Position numbers and translations under genes: made by a program
Source: an alpha proteobacterium BAL199
GTDB lineage: Bacteria > Pseudomonadota > Alphaproteobacteria > Thalassobaculales > Thalassobaculaceae
Reading direction: 5' to 3'
Assembly (NCBI GenBank): GCA_000171835.1
Contig: ABHC01000004.1
Coordinates: forward strand, 62,001-126,000
DNA length: 64,000 bases
The notes under the pieces: generated by a model
The model's input: only the letters and a program-made list of their open reading frames with translations
What the model was told of the DNA's origin: nothing
The model's database searches: none
In this document: piece after piece, positions 32,689 to 42,595 of the stretch
How the letters are laid out: each line of letters begins with the position of its first letter
How positions within the stretch are numbered: the stretch's first letter is position 1

Positions 32689-33147
32689 GTGAAGATCACC
32701 CTGGTCGCGGTCGGCCGCGCGCGGCGCGGCCCGGTCGAGGAATTGTGCCGGGACTACGCCGGCCGATTGCTGTGGACGGTGGAGATCGTAGAGGTCGAGC
32801 CGAGGAAACGGTTTCAGGGTGAGGCGTTGAAGGAGCACGAAGCGGAACTGATGTCCGCTCGGATTCCGGATGGCGCGGTCGTGGTGGCGCTGGACGAACG
32901 CGGCAAGGCGCAGTCAAGCCTGACCTTTGCCGAAACCTTCCGCAACTGGCGGGACACCGGGCGCGATTCCGTCTGCTTTCTGATCGGCGGTGCCGATGGC
33001 TTGGCCGCGAGCCTGCGCGACCGCGCCGATCTGGTGCTGGCGTTCGGGCCACAGACCTGGCCGCACATGATGGTCCGCGTCATGCTGCTGGAGCAGGTCT
33101 ACCGCGCCGAGCGGATTCTGGCCGGGCATCCCTATCATCGAGAGTGA
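32689..33147 (+). CDS. rlmH: 23S rRNA pseudouridine-1915 N3-methyltransferase RlmH
   Basis: 152 aa, GTG start 6 bases after rsfS. SPOUT-fold enzyme: VVALDERGKAQSSLTFAE, FLIGGADGL (knot SAM loop) and the C-terminal VMLLEQVYRAERILAGHPYH are diagnostic. It methylates helix 69 of 23S rRNA in the 70S ribosome. Ends the obgE-rlmH run. Confidence 0.97.
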   Translation: MKITLVAVGRARRGPVEELCRDYAGRLLWTVEIVEVEPRKRFQGEALKEHEAELMSARIPDGAVVVALDERGKAQSSLTFAETFRNWRDTGRDSVCFLIGGADGLAASLRDRADLVLAFGPQTWPHMMVRVMLLEQVYRAERILAGHPYHRE

Positions 33148-33291
33148 CGGGTCGGGCGTGACGGACCGGCGCGACACCCGTCGCGGACCGGACGGCAACC
33201 GATCGTCGCACTGCCCGGCGAACGCCGCTAAACTCCCGCCGTCCGGCCCTCCGGCCGGAAACAAGCACAGGTATTTCAGGGAGGAACAGCG

Positions 33292-34044
33292 ATGACCGGA
33301 AAGGTCGCCATCGTTACCGGAGCGGGTTCGGGCATCGGCCGGGCTTCCGCCATTGCGCTGCTGAAGGCCGGCTGGTCGGTCGGTCTCGCCGGCCGCCGCG
33401 AGGACGCGCTCAAGGAAACTCTCGTCAAGGCCGGCGACGTCGGCAAGAACGGCTTGGCGGTGCCGACCGATGTCGCCGACGCGGTCTCGGTCAAGGCGCT
33501 GTTCGACGCGACCAAGGCCAAGTTCGGCCGGGTCGACATGGTGTTCAACAACGCCGGCATGAACGCGCCTGGCATTCCGCTCGAGGAACTGACGGTCGAG
33601 CAGTGGAAGGCGGTGGTGGACGTCAACCTGACCGGATCGTTCCTGTGCCTCGCGGAGGCGTTCCGGGTGATGAAGGACCAGAGCCCGCGCGGCGGCCGGA
33701 TCATCAACAACGGCTCGATCTCGGCGCACGCCCCGCGGCCGAACTCGTCGCCCTACACCGCCACCAAGCACGCCATCACCGGGCTGACGAAGTCCGGCTC
33801 GCTCGACGGCCGCAAGTACGACATCGCGGTCTGCCAGCTCGACATCGGCAACGCCGAGACCGAGATGGCGGCTCGCATGGCGAAGGGCGTGATGCAGGCC
33901 AACGGCGAAATCGCGGTCGAGCCGCTGATGGACGTCCAGCACGTCGCCAACGCCATCGTCCACATGGCCAGCCTGCCGATCGAGGCAAACGTCCAGTTCA
34001 TGACGGTGATGGCCACCAAGATGCCGTTCGTCGGCCGGGGCTAG
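33292..34044 (+). CDS. Short-chain dehydrogenase/reductase (SDR)
   Basis: 250 aa, GGAGG upstream. Cofactor motif [16 protein letters not shown] at [11 protein letters not shown], catalytic Ser in [10 protein letters not shown] and Tyr-Lys in [12 protein letters not shown]. Classical SDR; substrate not predictable. Single gene convergent with the MarR regulator. Confidence 0.93.
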   Translation: MTGKVAIVTGAGSGIGRASAIALLKAGWSVGLAGRREDALKETLVKAGDVGKNGLAVPTDVADAVSVKALFDATKAKFGRVDMVFNNAGMNAPGIPLEELTVEQWKAVVDVNLTGSFLCLAEAFRVMKDQSPRGGRIINNGSISAHAPRPNSSPYTATKHAITGLTKSGSLDGRKYDIAVCQLDIGNAETEMAARMAKGVMQANGEIAVEPLMDVQHVANAIVHMASLPIEANVQFMTVMATKMPFVGRG

Positions 34045-34060
34045 GCCGCCGCACCGGGTC

Positions 34061-34200
34061 GTCATCCCGGGCGCCGCTTGCGGCGACCCGGAATGGCGGG
34101 GGAGATGCAGGACTCGGCATTCACAACGCCCTGCGCCACCTCGAGGAACCGATCCCGCGTCGGCGATGCTCGGCGCGGGTTCCAGGCCATCAGCAGGTCG
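34061..34200. repeat. Two REP-like hairpins
   Basis: In the 219-base gap between convergent genes: TCCCGGGCGCCGC, TTGC, GGCGACCCGGA near 34064-34092, and CCCGCG ... CGCGGG near 34154-34184. They resemble short palindromic repeats often found between convergent alphaproteobacterial genes. Copy number elsewhere cannot be judged from this window. Confidence 0.4.
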
Positions 34201-34263
34201 ACACCGATGCCGTCAGTGCCGCCGGCGATCGTGAACGGTCTCTGCACCACGCCGGCCGCCGCG

Positions 34264-34686
34264 CTACGCCAACTTCCTGAGCAGTTCCAGAAACGTCGCC
34301 GCTTCCGCCTCGGTCAGTGGCGCCAAGGTTGACGCCGAGACCCGGGCGCCGGTAGCGGAATGTCTGGCTACCAGCTCCAAACCTTCCGGCGTCAGTTTCA
34401 GACGGGTGCGGCGACGGTCGTCGGGGTCCGGTTCGCGATCGATCAGGCCGCGCTTTTCCAGGCGCTGGATCACGCCCTGCACGGTGGCGGGATCCATGGC
34501 GGTCAGCCGGCCGAGATGATTCTGGCTGGCACCGCCTTCTTCCGACAGACGGGCCAGAGCCGCCCACTGGGTCGGGGTCAGCCCGGAATCCGCGAAGGTC
34601 TCGATGAAGATCTGCGTCGCCCGCTGGTGCGCGCGGCGCAGGAGGTGCCCGACCTGCTCTTCGAGCTGGTAGCGCCGTCCGGCCAT
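34264..34686 (-). CDS. MarR-family transcriptional regulator
   Basis: 140 aa. Winged helix: LTPTQWAALARLSEEGGASQ, recognition helix HLGRLTAMDPATVQGVIQRL and wing GLIDREPDPDDRRRTRLKLT. The N-terminal LEEQVGHLLRRAHQRATQIF serves dimerisation. It lies 20 bases downstream of aspS on the same strand but is probably regulated separately. Target genes unknown; the SDR next door is a possibility only. Confidence 0.92.
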   Translation of the reverse strand: MAGRRYQLEEQVGHLLRRAHQRATQIFIETFADSGLTPTQWAALARLSEEGGASQNHLGRLTAMDPATVQGVIQRLEKRGLIDREPDPDDRRRTRLKLTPEGLELVARHSATGARVSASTLAPLTEAEAATFLELLRKLA

Positions 34687-34706
34687 GGCTTGCCGGCCCG
34701 GGTTAC

Positions 34707-36479
34707 TCAGCCCGCCGCTTTGGGCGGCAGGGCCAGCTTGATCGACAGCTCGCGCAGCTGTTCGGGGCGGACCTCGTTCGGCGCGTTCATCATCAGGTCT
34801 TCGGCACGCTGGTTCATCGGGAACAGGATGACCTCACGCAGGTTCTGCACGTCGGCCAGCAGCATGACGATCCGGTCGATGCCCGGCGCGATGCCGCCGT
34901 GCGGCGGCGCCCCGAACTTGAACGCGTTGATCATGCCGGCGAACTTGTCGTCGACCACTTCCGGCCCGTAGCCGGCGATCTCGAAGGCCTTGTACATGAT
35001 CTCCGGACGGTGGTTCCGGATCGCGCCCGACGACAGCTCGATGCCGTTGCACACCACGTCGTACTGGTAGGCGAGGATGTCCAGCGGGTCCTGGCTCTCC
35101 AGCGCCTCCATGCCGCCCTGCGGCATCGAGAACGGGTTGTGGCTGAACTCGATCTTGCCGGTCTTCTCGTCCAGCTCGTACATCGGGAAGTCGACGATCC
35201 AGCACAGCCGGTAGACGTCCTTCTCGATCAGGCCCAGGTCGTTGCCGAGCTTGACGCGGGCCTGCCCGGCCAGCTTGGCAGCGTCGCCTTCCTTGCCGGC
35301 GGAGAAGAACACGGCGTCGCCGTCACCCATTCCGGTCGCTGCCTTGATCTCGGCGATCTTCTCGGCCGGCAGCCGGCTGGCGATCGGGCCGCGCGCCTCG
35401 CCTTCGGCAAAGATCATGTAGCCGAGACCGGGTGCGCCCTGGTCCTGGGCCCACGAGTTCATCCGGTCGCAGATTGCCCGGCTGCCGCACTTCGGACCCG
35501 GAACGGCGCGCACCACGCCACCGCCGCCAACGATCTTGGCGAAGATCGCAAAGTCGGACTCCCGGAACAGCTCGGAGACGTCGGCGATCTCGATCGGAAT
35601 CCGCAGGTCCGGCTTGTCGGAGCCGTATTTCAGCATCGACTCCCGGTACGGGATGCGCGGGAACGGTCCCGGCACCTGCCACTGGGAGAATTCATTGAAC
35701 ACCCCGGCCAGCACCGGTTCGACCGCGGCGAACACGTCCTCCTGCTCGACGAAGCTCATCTCCAGGTCGAGCTGGTAGAACTCGCCCGGGCTGCGGTCGG
35801 CGCGGCTGTCCTCGTCGCGGAAGCACGGCGCGATCTGGAAGTAGCGGTCGAAGCCGGACACCATCAGCAGCTGTTTGAACTGCTGCGGGGCCTGCGGCAG
35901 GGCGTAAAATTTGCCGGGATGCAGGCGCGACGGCACCAGGAAATCGCGGGCGCCCTCCGGCGACGACGCCGTGAGGATCGGGGTCTGGAACTCGGTGAAG
36001 CCCTGCTCGACCATGCGGCGGCGGATCGACGCGATGATCGCCGAGCGCAGCATGATGTTCTTGTGCACCTTCTCGCGGCGCAGGTCGAGATAGCGGTAGC
36101 GCAGGCGGATGTCCTCGCCGGCGTCCTCCTCGGAGTTGACCTGCAGCGGCACCTGGTCGGCGGCGGAGAGCACTTCGAACGAATCGATCCGCACCTCGAT
36201 CTGGCCGGTCGGCAGCTTCGAATTGACGGTCTCGTCCGACCGCTTGACCACCCGGCCGGTGACGCACACCACCGATTCCAGGCGGACCTTCTCGACCTCC
36301 TGGAATGCCGGATCTTCCACGTCGGTCACGCACTGGGTGATGCCGTAATGGTCGCGCAGGTCGATGAAGACCAACTGACCGTGATCGCGGCGGCGGTGGA
36401 TCCAGCCGGAGATCCGGACGGTCTCGCCGACATGGGTGTCGCGCAGGGCGGAGCAGGTGTGGGAGCGATAGCGGTGCAT
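34707..36479 (-). CDS. aspS: Aspartyl-tRNA synthetase (likely Asp/Asn type)
   Basis: 590 aa from the ATG at 36479 ([13 protein letters not shown]). OB-fold anticodon domain ([20 protein letters not shown]), motif 2 [20 protein letters not shown] in the form typical of alphaproteobacteria, the bacterial GAD insertion, and motif 3 [15 protein letters not shown]. In species that lack AsnRS this type is non-discriminating and feeds GatCAB; whether that holds here cannot be seen. Encoded 139 bases after the M23 peptidase. Confidence 0.97.
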   Translation of the reverse strand: MHRYRSHTCSALRDTHVGETVRISGWIHRRRDHGQLVFIDLRDHYGITQCVTDVEDPAFQEVEKVRLESVVCVTGRVVKRSDETVNSKLPTGQIEVRIDSFEVLSAADQVPLQVNSEEDAGEDIRLRYRYLDLRREKVHKNIMLRSAIIASIRRRMVEQGFTEFQTPILTASSPEGARDFLVPSRLHPGKFYALPQAPQQFKQLLMVSGFDRYFQIAPCFRDEDSRADRSPGEFYQLDLEMSFVEQEDVFAAVEPVLAGVFNEFSQWQVPGPFPRIPYRESMLKYGSDKPDLRIPIEIADVSELFRESDFAIFAKIVGGGGVVRAVPGPKCGSRAICDRMNSWAQDQGAPGLGYMIFAEGEARGPIASRLPAEKIAEIKAATGMGDGDAVFFSAGKEGDAAKLAGQARVKLGNDLGLIEKDVYRLCWIVDFPMYELDEKTGKIEFSHNPFSMPQGGMEALESQDPLDILAYQYDVVCNGIELSSGAIRNHRPEIMYKAFEIAGYGPEVVDDKFAGMINAFKFGAPPHGGIAPGIDRIVMLLADVQNLREVILFPMNQRAEDLMMNAPNEVRPEQLRELSIKLALPPKAAG

Positions 36480-36618
36480 GGCGTCGTTTCGTTCGGTCAA
36501 TCGGGCGAATTCGGGCGTGCTGCACCGGAAAACGCGGCGTCGGCACGGGGCGATGCCAAGTGACACGCGGGCGGACCCGCGTCAAGGCGCGCGTCAGTGA
36601 ATCGGGACTAAGCCGCGG

Positions 36619-37884
36619 TTATCCGCCGACCCGGATGAACACCGTTTGCTCTTTCGGCGGACGCCCGTCGCGCTCCAGGACGACGCGACCGGTGTAGGTG
36701 CCGGTCTGCCATCCGCTCGGTGGCCGCTTCTTGCCGACGAAGCGGAACTGCACGATCCGGGTTTGGTCCGAGCGCCAGCGCTCCGAGAACAGCTTGGAGC
36801 CGTCCGGGCTGGTGATTGTGGTCGTGAGGACGTCTCCCGGCTCCAGGCCGGCGGCCCGGGTCCAGATCACCAGGGCGTCGGCGTTCGAGGGTGCGGTATC
36901 GCGCCCGGCAGTGCCGGCCTCGGCGTCGGCTTTCTCAACCGGACCGGTGCCGAACCCGGCGTCCAGTAGGATCGGCGCGTGGTCGACCAGCTTGGACAGC
37001 GCGTCCGGGTTCCACAGCGGAGCGGTTCCTCGCCCGCACTCCGGCCCGCCGTCGGTTCCGCGGAACGGGTCGATCACCTTGCCGTCCTTCTCGACGGTGA
37101 TGTGGACATGCGGGAACTCGGTCATGCCGGACAGTCCTACTGCGCCCAGGCGCTGGCCCGCCGCAATCGTCTGCCCTGTCTGGACGGCCATGCTGCCGCG
37201 CTTCATGTGGCAATATTGGGTGACCCAGCCACCCTCGTGCTGAACACGCACACCGTTGCCGCATTCCTTGTCCCGGACGGACTCGCGGCCGGCGACCGCG
37301 ATGCTGACATCCTGCATGCCGTCACGCACGCCGACGACCTTGCCCGGCGCTGCGGCCAGGACCGCCACGTTGTCATTGAGGCGCGAGAGATCCCGAAGCG
37401 CGATGTCTGTACCTTTGTGGCCGTCATAACTCATCTGTCCGCAGCGATAGTCGAGGCGGCCCGGCCCTGGATCAAGATCGACGTGGTTGATCACCCAGCA
37501 GCTCTCGCCGGGCGTGCAGTCGATCGGCAGGGCCAAGGGGAACGGCGATGGTTGCGCCGCCGGCTCCGGCTTGGGAGTGGATTGCGCGGCAGGCGTTGGC
37601 GCGGGCTTGAGCTGTGCGGTCTGAGCGGGCGCCGGTGTGATGGCCGGCGGTGTTGCTGCCGACGATGCGGCCACCGGCCTGCCGGCCGAAGGAGTGGGCG
37701 CAGGATCGGACGGCGGACTCTTCTCGGGTGGCGGTTTGGCTTTCGCTGCGTCGCGCGACGCAGCCTGCTGCTCGGCCGCGCTTGGCCGTCGATCGTCGGC
37801 TTCTCTGCCCTTGAAGACCATCCAGAACGCGCCGCCGAACGACAGGCCCGCCATCAGTATCAGGGCAGCGATGACAATCCGCAT
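36619..37884 (-). CDS. M23-family (LytM-like) peptidase, membrane-anchored
   Basis: 421 aa. An N-terminal hydrophobic segment (IVIAALILMAGLSFGGAFWM) anchors it, then about 90 residues of Ala/Pro/Lys-rich linker reach the periplasm. The zinc site is H-x3-D in GHKGTDIAL and H-x-H in FPHVHITVE, so the peptidase should be active, unlike EnvC or NlpD. A C-terminal beta-domain (LEPGDVLTTTITSPDG to TGRVVLERDG) follows. Four conserved Cys suggest disulfides. The start is only 4 bases after the rfbA stop, placing it at the end of the dTDP-rhamnose operon. Confidence 0.9.
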   Translation of the reverse strand: MRIVIAALILMAGLSFGGAFWMVFKGREADDRRPSAAEQQAASRDAAKAKPPPEKSPPSDPAPTPSAGRPVAASSAATPPAITPAPAQTAQLKPAPTPAAQSTPKPEPAAQPSPFPLALPIDCTPGESCWVINHVDLDPGPGRLDYRCGQMSYDGHKGTDIALRDLSRLNDNVAVLAAAPGKVVGVRDGMQDVSIAVAGRESVRDKECGNGVRVQHEGGWVTQYCHMKRGSMAVQTGQTIAAGQRLGAVGLSGMTEFPHVHITVEKDGKVIDPFRGTDGGPECGRGTAPLWNPDALSKLVDHAPILLDAGFGTGPVEKADAEAGTAGRDTAPSNADALVIWTRAAGLEPGDVLTTTITSPDGSKLFSERWRSDQTRIVQFRFVGKKRPPSGWQTGTYTGRVVLERDGRPPKEQTVFIRVGG

Positions 37885-37888
37885 GCGG

Positions 37889-38752
37889 CTATCTCACCAA
37901 GCGTCGCAGGTATTCGCCATACCCCGACTTGGCGAGCGGATCGGCCAGGCGCAAGACCTGCTCGGCATCGATGTACTCCATGAAATAGGCGATCTCCTCG
38001 ACGCAGGCGACCTTCAACCCCTGGCGGGCCTCGACGGTGCGCACGAACTCGGAGGCCTGCAGCAGGGAGTCGTGGGTTCCGGTGTCGAGCCAGGCATAGC
38101 CGCGGCCGAGCTTTTCGACCGACAGGGTGCCGCGCTCCAGGTAGACCCGGTTGACGTCGGTGATCTCCAACTCGCCGCGCGGCGACGGCTTGATCTCGCG
38201 GGCCACGTCGACCACATCGTTGTCGTAGAAATACAGGCCTGTCACCGCCCAGTTGGATTGGGGGTTGGCGGGTTTCTCGACGATCTCGGTCGCCCGACCG
38301 TCGGCACCGAAGCTGACCACGCCGTACCGCTCGGGGTCACTGACGTAGTAGCCGAACACCGTGGCGCCGCCGGTGCGCGCGGCAGCGCTCTGCAGCACCT
38401 CGGTCAGGCCGTGGCCATAGAAGATGTTGTCGCCCAGCACCAGGGCCGCCGGGTCGGATCCGATGAACTCGCGCCCGATGATGAAGGCCTCGGCCAGCCC
38501 GTTCGGCGCGTCCTGGACGGCGTAGCTGAGATCCAGCCCCCACTGGCTGCCGTCGCCGAGCAGGTGGCGGAACGCCGGCTGGTCCTGCGGCGTGGTGATC
38601 ACCAGGATCTCGCGAATACCGGCGAGCATCAGGGTGGTCAACGGATAGTAGATCATCGGCTTGTCGTACACCGGCAGCAACTGCTTGCTGGCCACGATAG
38701 TCAGCGGATACAGCCGGGTACCGGAACCACCGGCCAGAATGATGCCCTTCAT
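37889..38752 (-). CDS. rfbA: Glucose-1-phosphate thymidylyltransferase
   Basis: 287 aa, typical of RmlA. Nucleotide motif [50 protein letters not shown] and [14 protein letters not shown] are present. It makes dTDP-glucose from Glc-1-P and dTTP. Last rml gene; overlaps rfbD by 4 bases. Confidence 0.97.
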   Translation of the reverse strand: MKGIILAGGSGTRLYPLTIVASKQLLPVYDKPMIYYPLTTLMLAGIREILVITTPQDQPAFRHLLGDGSQWGLDLSYAVQDAPNGLAEAFIIGREFIGSDPAALVLGDNIFYGHGLTEVLQSAAARTGGATVFGYYVSDPERYGVVSFGADGRATEIVEKPANPQSNWAVTGLYFYDNDVVDVAREIKPSPRGELEITDVNRVYLERGTLSVEKLGRGYAWLDTGTHDSLLQASEFVRTVEARQGLKVACVEEIAYFMEYIDAEQVLRLADPLAKSGYGEYLRRLVR

Positions 38753-39657
38753 CGTGCGGTATTCTCCGTCAGCGGGCCAAGCCGCGCGTCGAGCACGGCG
38801 TCGAGCGCCGCCTCCCAGGATTGCCGCGGCACTGCCGAGAACCCGGCGAGTGCCGCATCAAGCGTTGAGTTGTCGAGCACCGAATAGGCCGGGCGCGCCG
38901 CGGGTGTCGGATAGTCGGCGGTACCGATCGGATGCACAATGGGCCGACGTCCCCAGTGCCGTTCGGCCCGGCGGAACACTGCATCGGCTAAGCCGTGCCA
39001 AGTGGTCTCGCCGCTGCAGGTGAAGTGATGCGTGCCGCGAACGGCCACTCCGGCTTGCCACGCCTTCAGTACGGTCAGCAGGACGGTTGCGATGTCCTCG
39101 GCCGGTGTCGGGGTGCCGCGCTGGTCGGCGACCACCCGAAGCTCGTCGCGCTCGGCGCCGACCCGCAGCATGGTGTTCACGAAATTCTTGCCAGTAGCCG
39201 CGTACACCCAGGCAGTGCGCAGGATGACGTGGTCGGCGAGGGTCGAGCGGACCGCCTCTTCGCCCTCCTGCTTGGATGTCCCATAGGCACCGAGGGGTGC
39301 AACCGGATCGCTGGGCCGATAGGGACGCGAGCCGGTGCCGTCGAACACGTAGTCCGTCGACACCTGGAGCAACGGAATACCGCGCGCGGCGCAGGCGGCG
39401 GCCAGCGCCGCGGGGCCGTCCCGGTTGACCCGGAACGCGGTCTCCTGATCGGTCTCGGCGACGTCGACCGCGGTGTAGGCGGCCGGATTGACCACGGCAT
39501 CCGGGGCAAGGGCGTCGATCGCGGCGGCGATTGACCGAGGTGCCGACAGGTCCACACGATCCCGACCGGCGGGGATCCAGTTCATCCCGTCAGGCGTCGA
39601 TCGTGCGACCAGCGCCCCACCGACCTGGCCGGTGATCCCGGTGACGAGGACCTGCAT
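38749..39657 (-). CDS. rfbD: dTDP-4-dehydrorhamnose reductase
   Basis: 302 aa. NADPH motif [12 protein letters not shown], catalytic YGTSKQEGE (YxxxK) and [15 protein letters not shown] are the RmlD signatures. Final step to dTDP-L-rhamnose. Three bases after rfbB. Confidence 0.96.
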   Translation of the reverse strand: MQVLVTGITGQVGGALVARSTPDGMNWIPAGRDRVDLSAPRSIAAAIDALAPDAVVNPAAYTAVDVAETDQETAFRVNRDGPAALAAACAARGIPLLQVSTDYVFDGTGSRPYRPSDPVAPLGAYGTSKQEGEEAVRSTLADHVILRTAWVYAATGKNFVNTMLRVGAERDELRVVADQRGTPTPAEDIATVLLTVLKAWQAGVAVRGTHHFTCSGETTWHGLADAVFRRAERHWGRRPIVHPIGTADYPTPAARPAYSVLDNSTLDAALAGFSAVPRQSWEAALDAVLDARLGPLTENTAR

Positions 39658-39660
39658 GCC

Positions 39661-40740
39661 TCAGCCTGCCTTGCGTTTGGTGGTTCCGACTCGCGACAGA
39701 GCGTCCTGGCGTTGGACGATCGGTTGCCACCAGGACGCGTTGTCCAGGTACCAGCGCACCGTCTTCTCGATGCCGCTCTCGAATGTCTCGCGTGGCGTCC
39801 ACCCAAGGTCACGGTCGATCTTGCCGGGGTCGATGGCGTACCGGAAATCGTGCCCCGGCCGGTCGGTCACGAAACTGATCTGATCGCGCCGGGAGACCCC
39901 ATCACTGCGTGGGGCGTGCTTATCCAGCAGGTCGCAGATCGTGTGGACGACATCGAGGTTGGTCTTCTCGTTGTGCCCGCCGACGTTGTAGCTGTCGCCC
40001 GGAACACCCTTGCTCAGGACCGTCCACAGCGCGCGGGCGTGATCCTCGACATACAGCCAGTCACGGATGTTGGACCCGTCGCCGTAGACCGGCAGCGGAT
40101 CGCCGCGCAGGCCCTTGAGGATCATCAGCGGGATCAGCTTTTCGGGGAAATGGTATGGGCCGTAGTTGTTCGAACAGTTCGACAGCAGGATCGGCAAGCC
40201 GTAAGTCTCGCCCCAGGCGCGCACCAGATGGTCCGACGATGCCTTGGAAGCGGAGTAGGGTGAGCGGGGATCGTACGCCGTTTCCTCGGTGAAGTAGCCG
40301 TCGTCGCCGAGCGAGCCGAACACCTCGTCGGTCGAGATGTGATGGAACCGGAAGTCGGCCTTGGCCGAACCGCTGAGCGTCTCCCAATGGGCTCGCGCTG
40401 CCTGCAGCAGCCGGAAGGTTCCGACCACGTTCGTCATGATGAAGTCTTCCGGCCCGTCGATCGACCGATCGACGTGCGACTCCGCGGCCAGATGCATCAC
40501 GGCGTCCGGCCGGTGCCGGGCGAATACATCGGCCAGCGCGTCGGCGTCGCGGATGTCGGCCTGCTCGAACGCATACCGGGGATTGCCTTCGACCGCTGCC
40601 AGCGCGGTACCGCTGGCGGCATAGGTCATGACGTCCAGGTTCACGACCGAGACGTCGGTTTCGGCGATCAGCAGCCGGACGACGGCGGAACCGATGAATC
40701 CGGCTCCGCCGGTCACCAGGATGGTCTTCGGCTGCGGCAT
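39661..40740 (-). CDS. rfbB: dTDP-glucose 4,6-dehydratase
   Basis: 359 aa. [14 protein letters not shown] binds [15 protein letters not shown] holds the Thr-Asp-Glu catalytic set and [15 protein letters not shown] the YxxxK. First committed step of the rhamnose pathway. Eleven bases after rfbC. Confidence 0.97.
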   Translation of the reverse strand: MPQPKTILVTGGAGFIGSAVVRLLIAETDVSVVNLDVMTYAASGTALAAVEGNPRYAFEQADIRDADALADVFARHRPDAVMHLAAESHVDRSIDGPEDFIMTNVVGTFRLLQAARAHWETLSGSAKADFRFHHISTDEVFGSLGDDGYFTEETAYDPRSPYSASKASSDHLVRAWGETYGLPILLSNCSNNYGPYHFPEKLIPLMILKGLRGDPLPVYGDGSNIRDWLYVEDHARALWTVLSKGVPGDSYNVGGHNEKTNLDVVHTICDLLDKHAPRSDGVSRRDQISFVTDRPGHDFRYAIDPGKIDRDLGWTPRETFESGIEKTVRWYLDNASWWQPIVQRQDALSRVGTTKRKAG

Positions 40741-40751
40741 CGACGAAATCC

Positions 40752-41309
40752 TCAGATGGAGAAATGAACCGGCAGGTCGGCCAATCGGGGGTGACGGGTG
40801 TCTTTCTCCGACAGCGTCGGCTCGATCCCCTCAAGCGGCCATGCGATGCCGAGATCGGGATCGTCCCACGCTATGCCGCGGTCGTGCTCGGGAGCGTAGG
40901 GCGCCGTCACCTTATAGATCACCTCGGTGTCCGGCTCCAGGGTGACGAAACCGTGGGCAAAGCCGATCGGCACCAGGATCTGGTTCCATTCCTCGGCCGA
41001 GATTTCCGCACTGACCCATTGGCCGTAGGTCGCAGAGCCATGGCGGATGTCGACGGCGACGTCGAAGATCCGGCCGCGCACAACCCGCAACAGCTTGTCC
41101 TGAGCGAATGGCGGAAGCTGGAAATGCAAGCCGCGCAACACCCCCGATGCCGCCGACAGCGAGTGGTTGTCCTGCACGAAATCCAGGTGAAGGTCGGCTG
41201 CTTCGAACGCCGGTTTGCTGTAGGTCTCGGAGAAGAATCCGCGATGGTCCCCGAACTTCTTGGGCCTGATGATCTTTACGTCGGGAATCGCGAGCGAATC
41301 GACCTGCAC
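40752..41309 (-). CDS. rfbC: dTDP-4-dehydrorhamnose 3,5-epimerase
   Basis: 185 aa. [35 protein letters not shown] (catalytic His region) and [17 protein letters not shown] are complete. First gene of the rfbC-B-D-A-M23 operon; divergent from the glycosyltransferase at 41546 with about 235 bases between the starts, where both promoters must lie. Confidence 0.96.
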   Translation of the reverse strand: MQVDSLAIPDVKIIRPKKFGDHRGFFSETYSKPAFEAADLHLDFVQDNHSLSAASGVLRGLHFQLPPFAQDKLLRVVRGRIFDVAVDIRHGSATYGQWVSAEISAEEWNQILVPIGFAHGFVTLEPDTEVIYKVTAPYAPEHDRGIAWDDPDLGIAWPLEGIEPTLSEKDTRHPRLADLPVHFSI

Positions 41310-41545
41310 GCTTCAGCCTCCGGAATGAGCATGAAATGCGGCCGGCTATAGCACGCGGCTCGAAGTCGCCACAAGCAATGCTGCCGTGCAAACGTCCGCC
41401 GGCCGGGATAGAACAGGGCGGGTTGCGCGTTTCCTGCCTTGACGAGCATGTGCTAGACTCTTGCTCGGTTCGAGATGTGCGTCGGAATACGCTGACGGGT
41501 GTCTTGGTCCCTGGTCAACGTGGAGTGTCTCGCGAAACGATCGGC

Positions 41546-42568
41546 ATGGCTTTGAATATTCAACCACTGCCCAACTCCGAGCACGCACAGCTCGTCCCCT
41601 ATCGGACGAAGGCTGCTGTGTCGACACGGACCTCACAAGCCGCGGATCGGCCCGGATCGATTGGTACGTGTTCGGTTGTCATCGTCTCGTATCGGACGGG
41701 TCCGTTGCTGATCGACAGCTTGCGTGCGGCCCTGGAACAGGACGCCGTCGACACGGTTGTGCTGGTCGACAACGGCAACGCCGCCGAAACGCGACGAGCC
41801 ATCGATGCGCTTGCCGCTGCAGACAATCGTCTGCGGGTCATCCGTGGGCACGGCAATGTCGGCTTCGCCCGTGGCTGCAACATCGGGGTCAAGGCTGGCA
41901 CGGGCAGTCATATTCTGTTGCTGAACCCGGACTGCGTGCTGCGGCCTGGCGTGGTCAGCCGCGGCCTGCAGGTTCTCGCAAACCATGCGGATGCATCGGC
42001 CCTGACGGTTCGGATCGAGAACACCGACGGAACCGAGCAGCGTGGCGGTCGGCGCAATCTGATGACGCCTTGGACATGTCTGGTCGAGCAGTTCCGGCTC
42101 GATCGCTTGATGCCCAACCATCCGCATTTTCAGCGACTGAACCTGAACGAGACCGAACCACTGACCGAGATCACGCCGGTCGAGTGCATCTCCGGGGCGT
42201 TCATGCTGATGCCGCGGGCGGTTTATGACCGGGTGGGCGGCATGGACGAGGACTACTTCCTGCATGTCGAGGATGTGGATTTGTGCTTCCGGATCCAGGA
42301 AACCGGCGGGTCGATCCTGTTCGTTCCCGATGTATCGGTTACCCATGTGAAGGGCACCAGCCGGGTGTTCCCGCTGGTGGTGGAGTGGCACAAGTCGGTC
42401 AGCGTCTCGAAGTACTTCAACAAGCACTTCCGGCCGCAATACCCGGATCTGGCCCTAAGGCTGATCAGCCTCACGATTTTCCTGCGGCTGGCGGTGCGGG
42501 CAGTGCCTCTGACGTTCTCGTGGCTCGCGGAACGCTTCGGCGCGGCACCGGCACCGACGAAACGCTGA
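41546..42568 (+). CDS. GT2-family glycosyltransferase (rhamnosyltransferase-like)
   Basis: 340 aa from the ATG at 41546; the frame is open to 41336 but that part looks non-coding. The GT-A fold begins CSVVIVSYRTGPLLIDSL, with VVLVDNGNA, GNVGFARGCNIG, the nucleotide-sugar site LLLNPDCVL and acceptor loop DYFLHVEDVDLCFRI. Similar to WbbL-type rhamnosyltransferases, in line with the rhamnose genes alongside. Probably acts on the cytoplasmic face of the membrane on a lipid-linked glycan. Confidence 0.88.
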   Translation: MALNIQPLPNSEHAQLVPYRTKAAVSTRTSQAADRPGSIGTCSVVIVSYRTGPLLIDSLRAALEQDAVDTVVLVDNGNAAETRRAIDALAAADNRLRVIRGHGNVGFARGCNIGVKAGTGSHILLLNPDCVLRPGVVSRGLQVLANHADASALTVRIENTDGTEQRGGRRNLMTPWTCLVEQFRLDRLMPNHPHFQRLNLNETEPLTEITPVECISGAFMLMPRAVYDRVGGMDEDYFLHVEDVDLCFRIQETGGSILFVPDVSVTHVKGTSRVFPLVVEWHKSVSVSKYFNKHFRPQYPDLALRLISLTIFLRLAVRAVPLTFSWLAERFGAAPAPTKR

Positions 42569-42595
42569 TGACCGGCAGGCGCTGAACCGGCAGGC

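Noticed and set aside
34899-36563. 554-codon open frame opposite aspS
   Set aside because: Shadow of aspS; no ribosome-binding site or domain.
41336-41545. Upstream extension of the glycosyltransferase at 41546
   Set aside because: The extra 70 residues are not GT-like and occupy the only space for the divergent promoters with rfbC.
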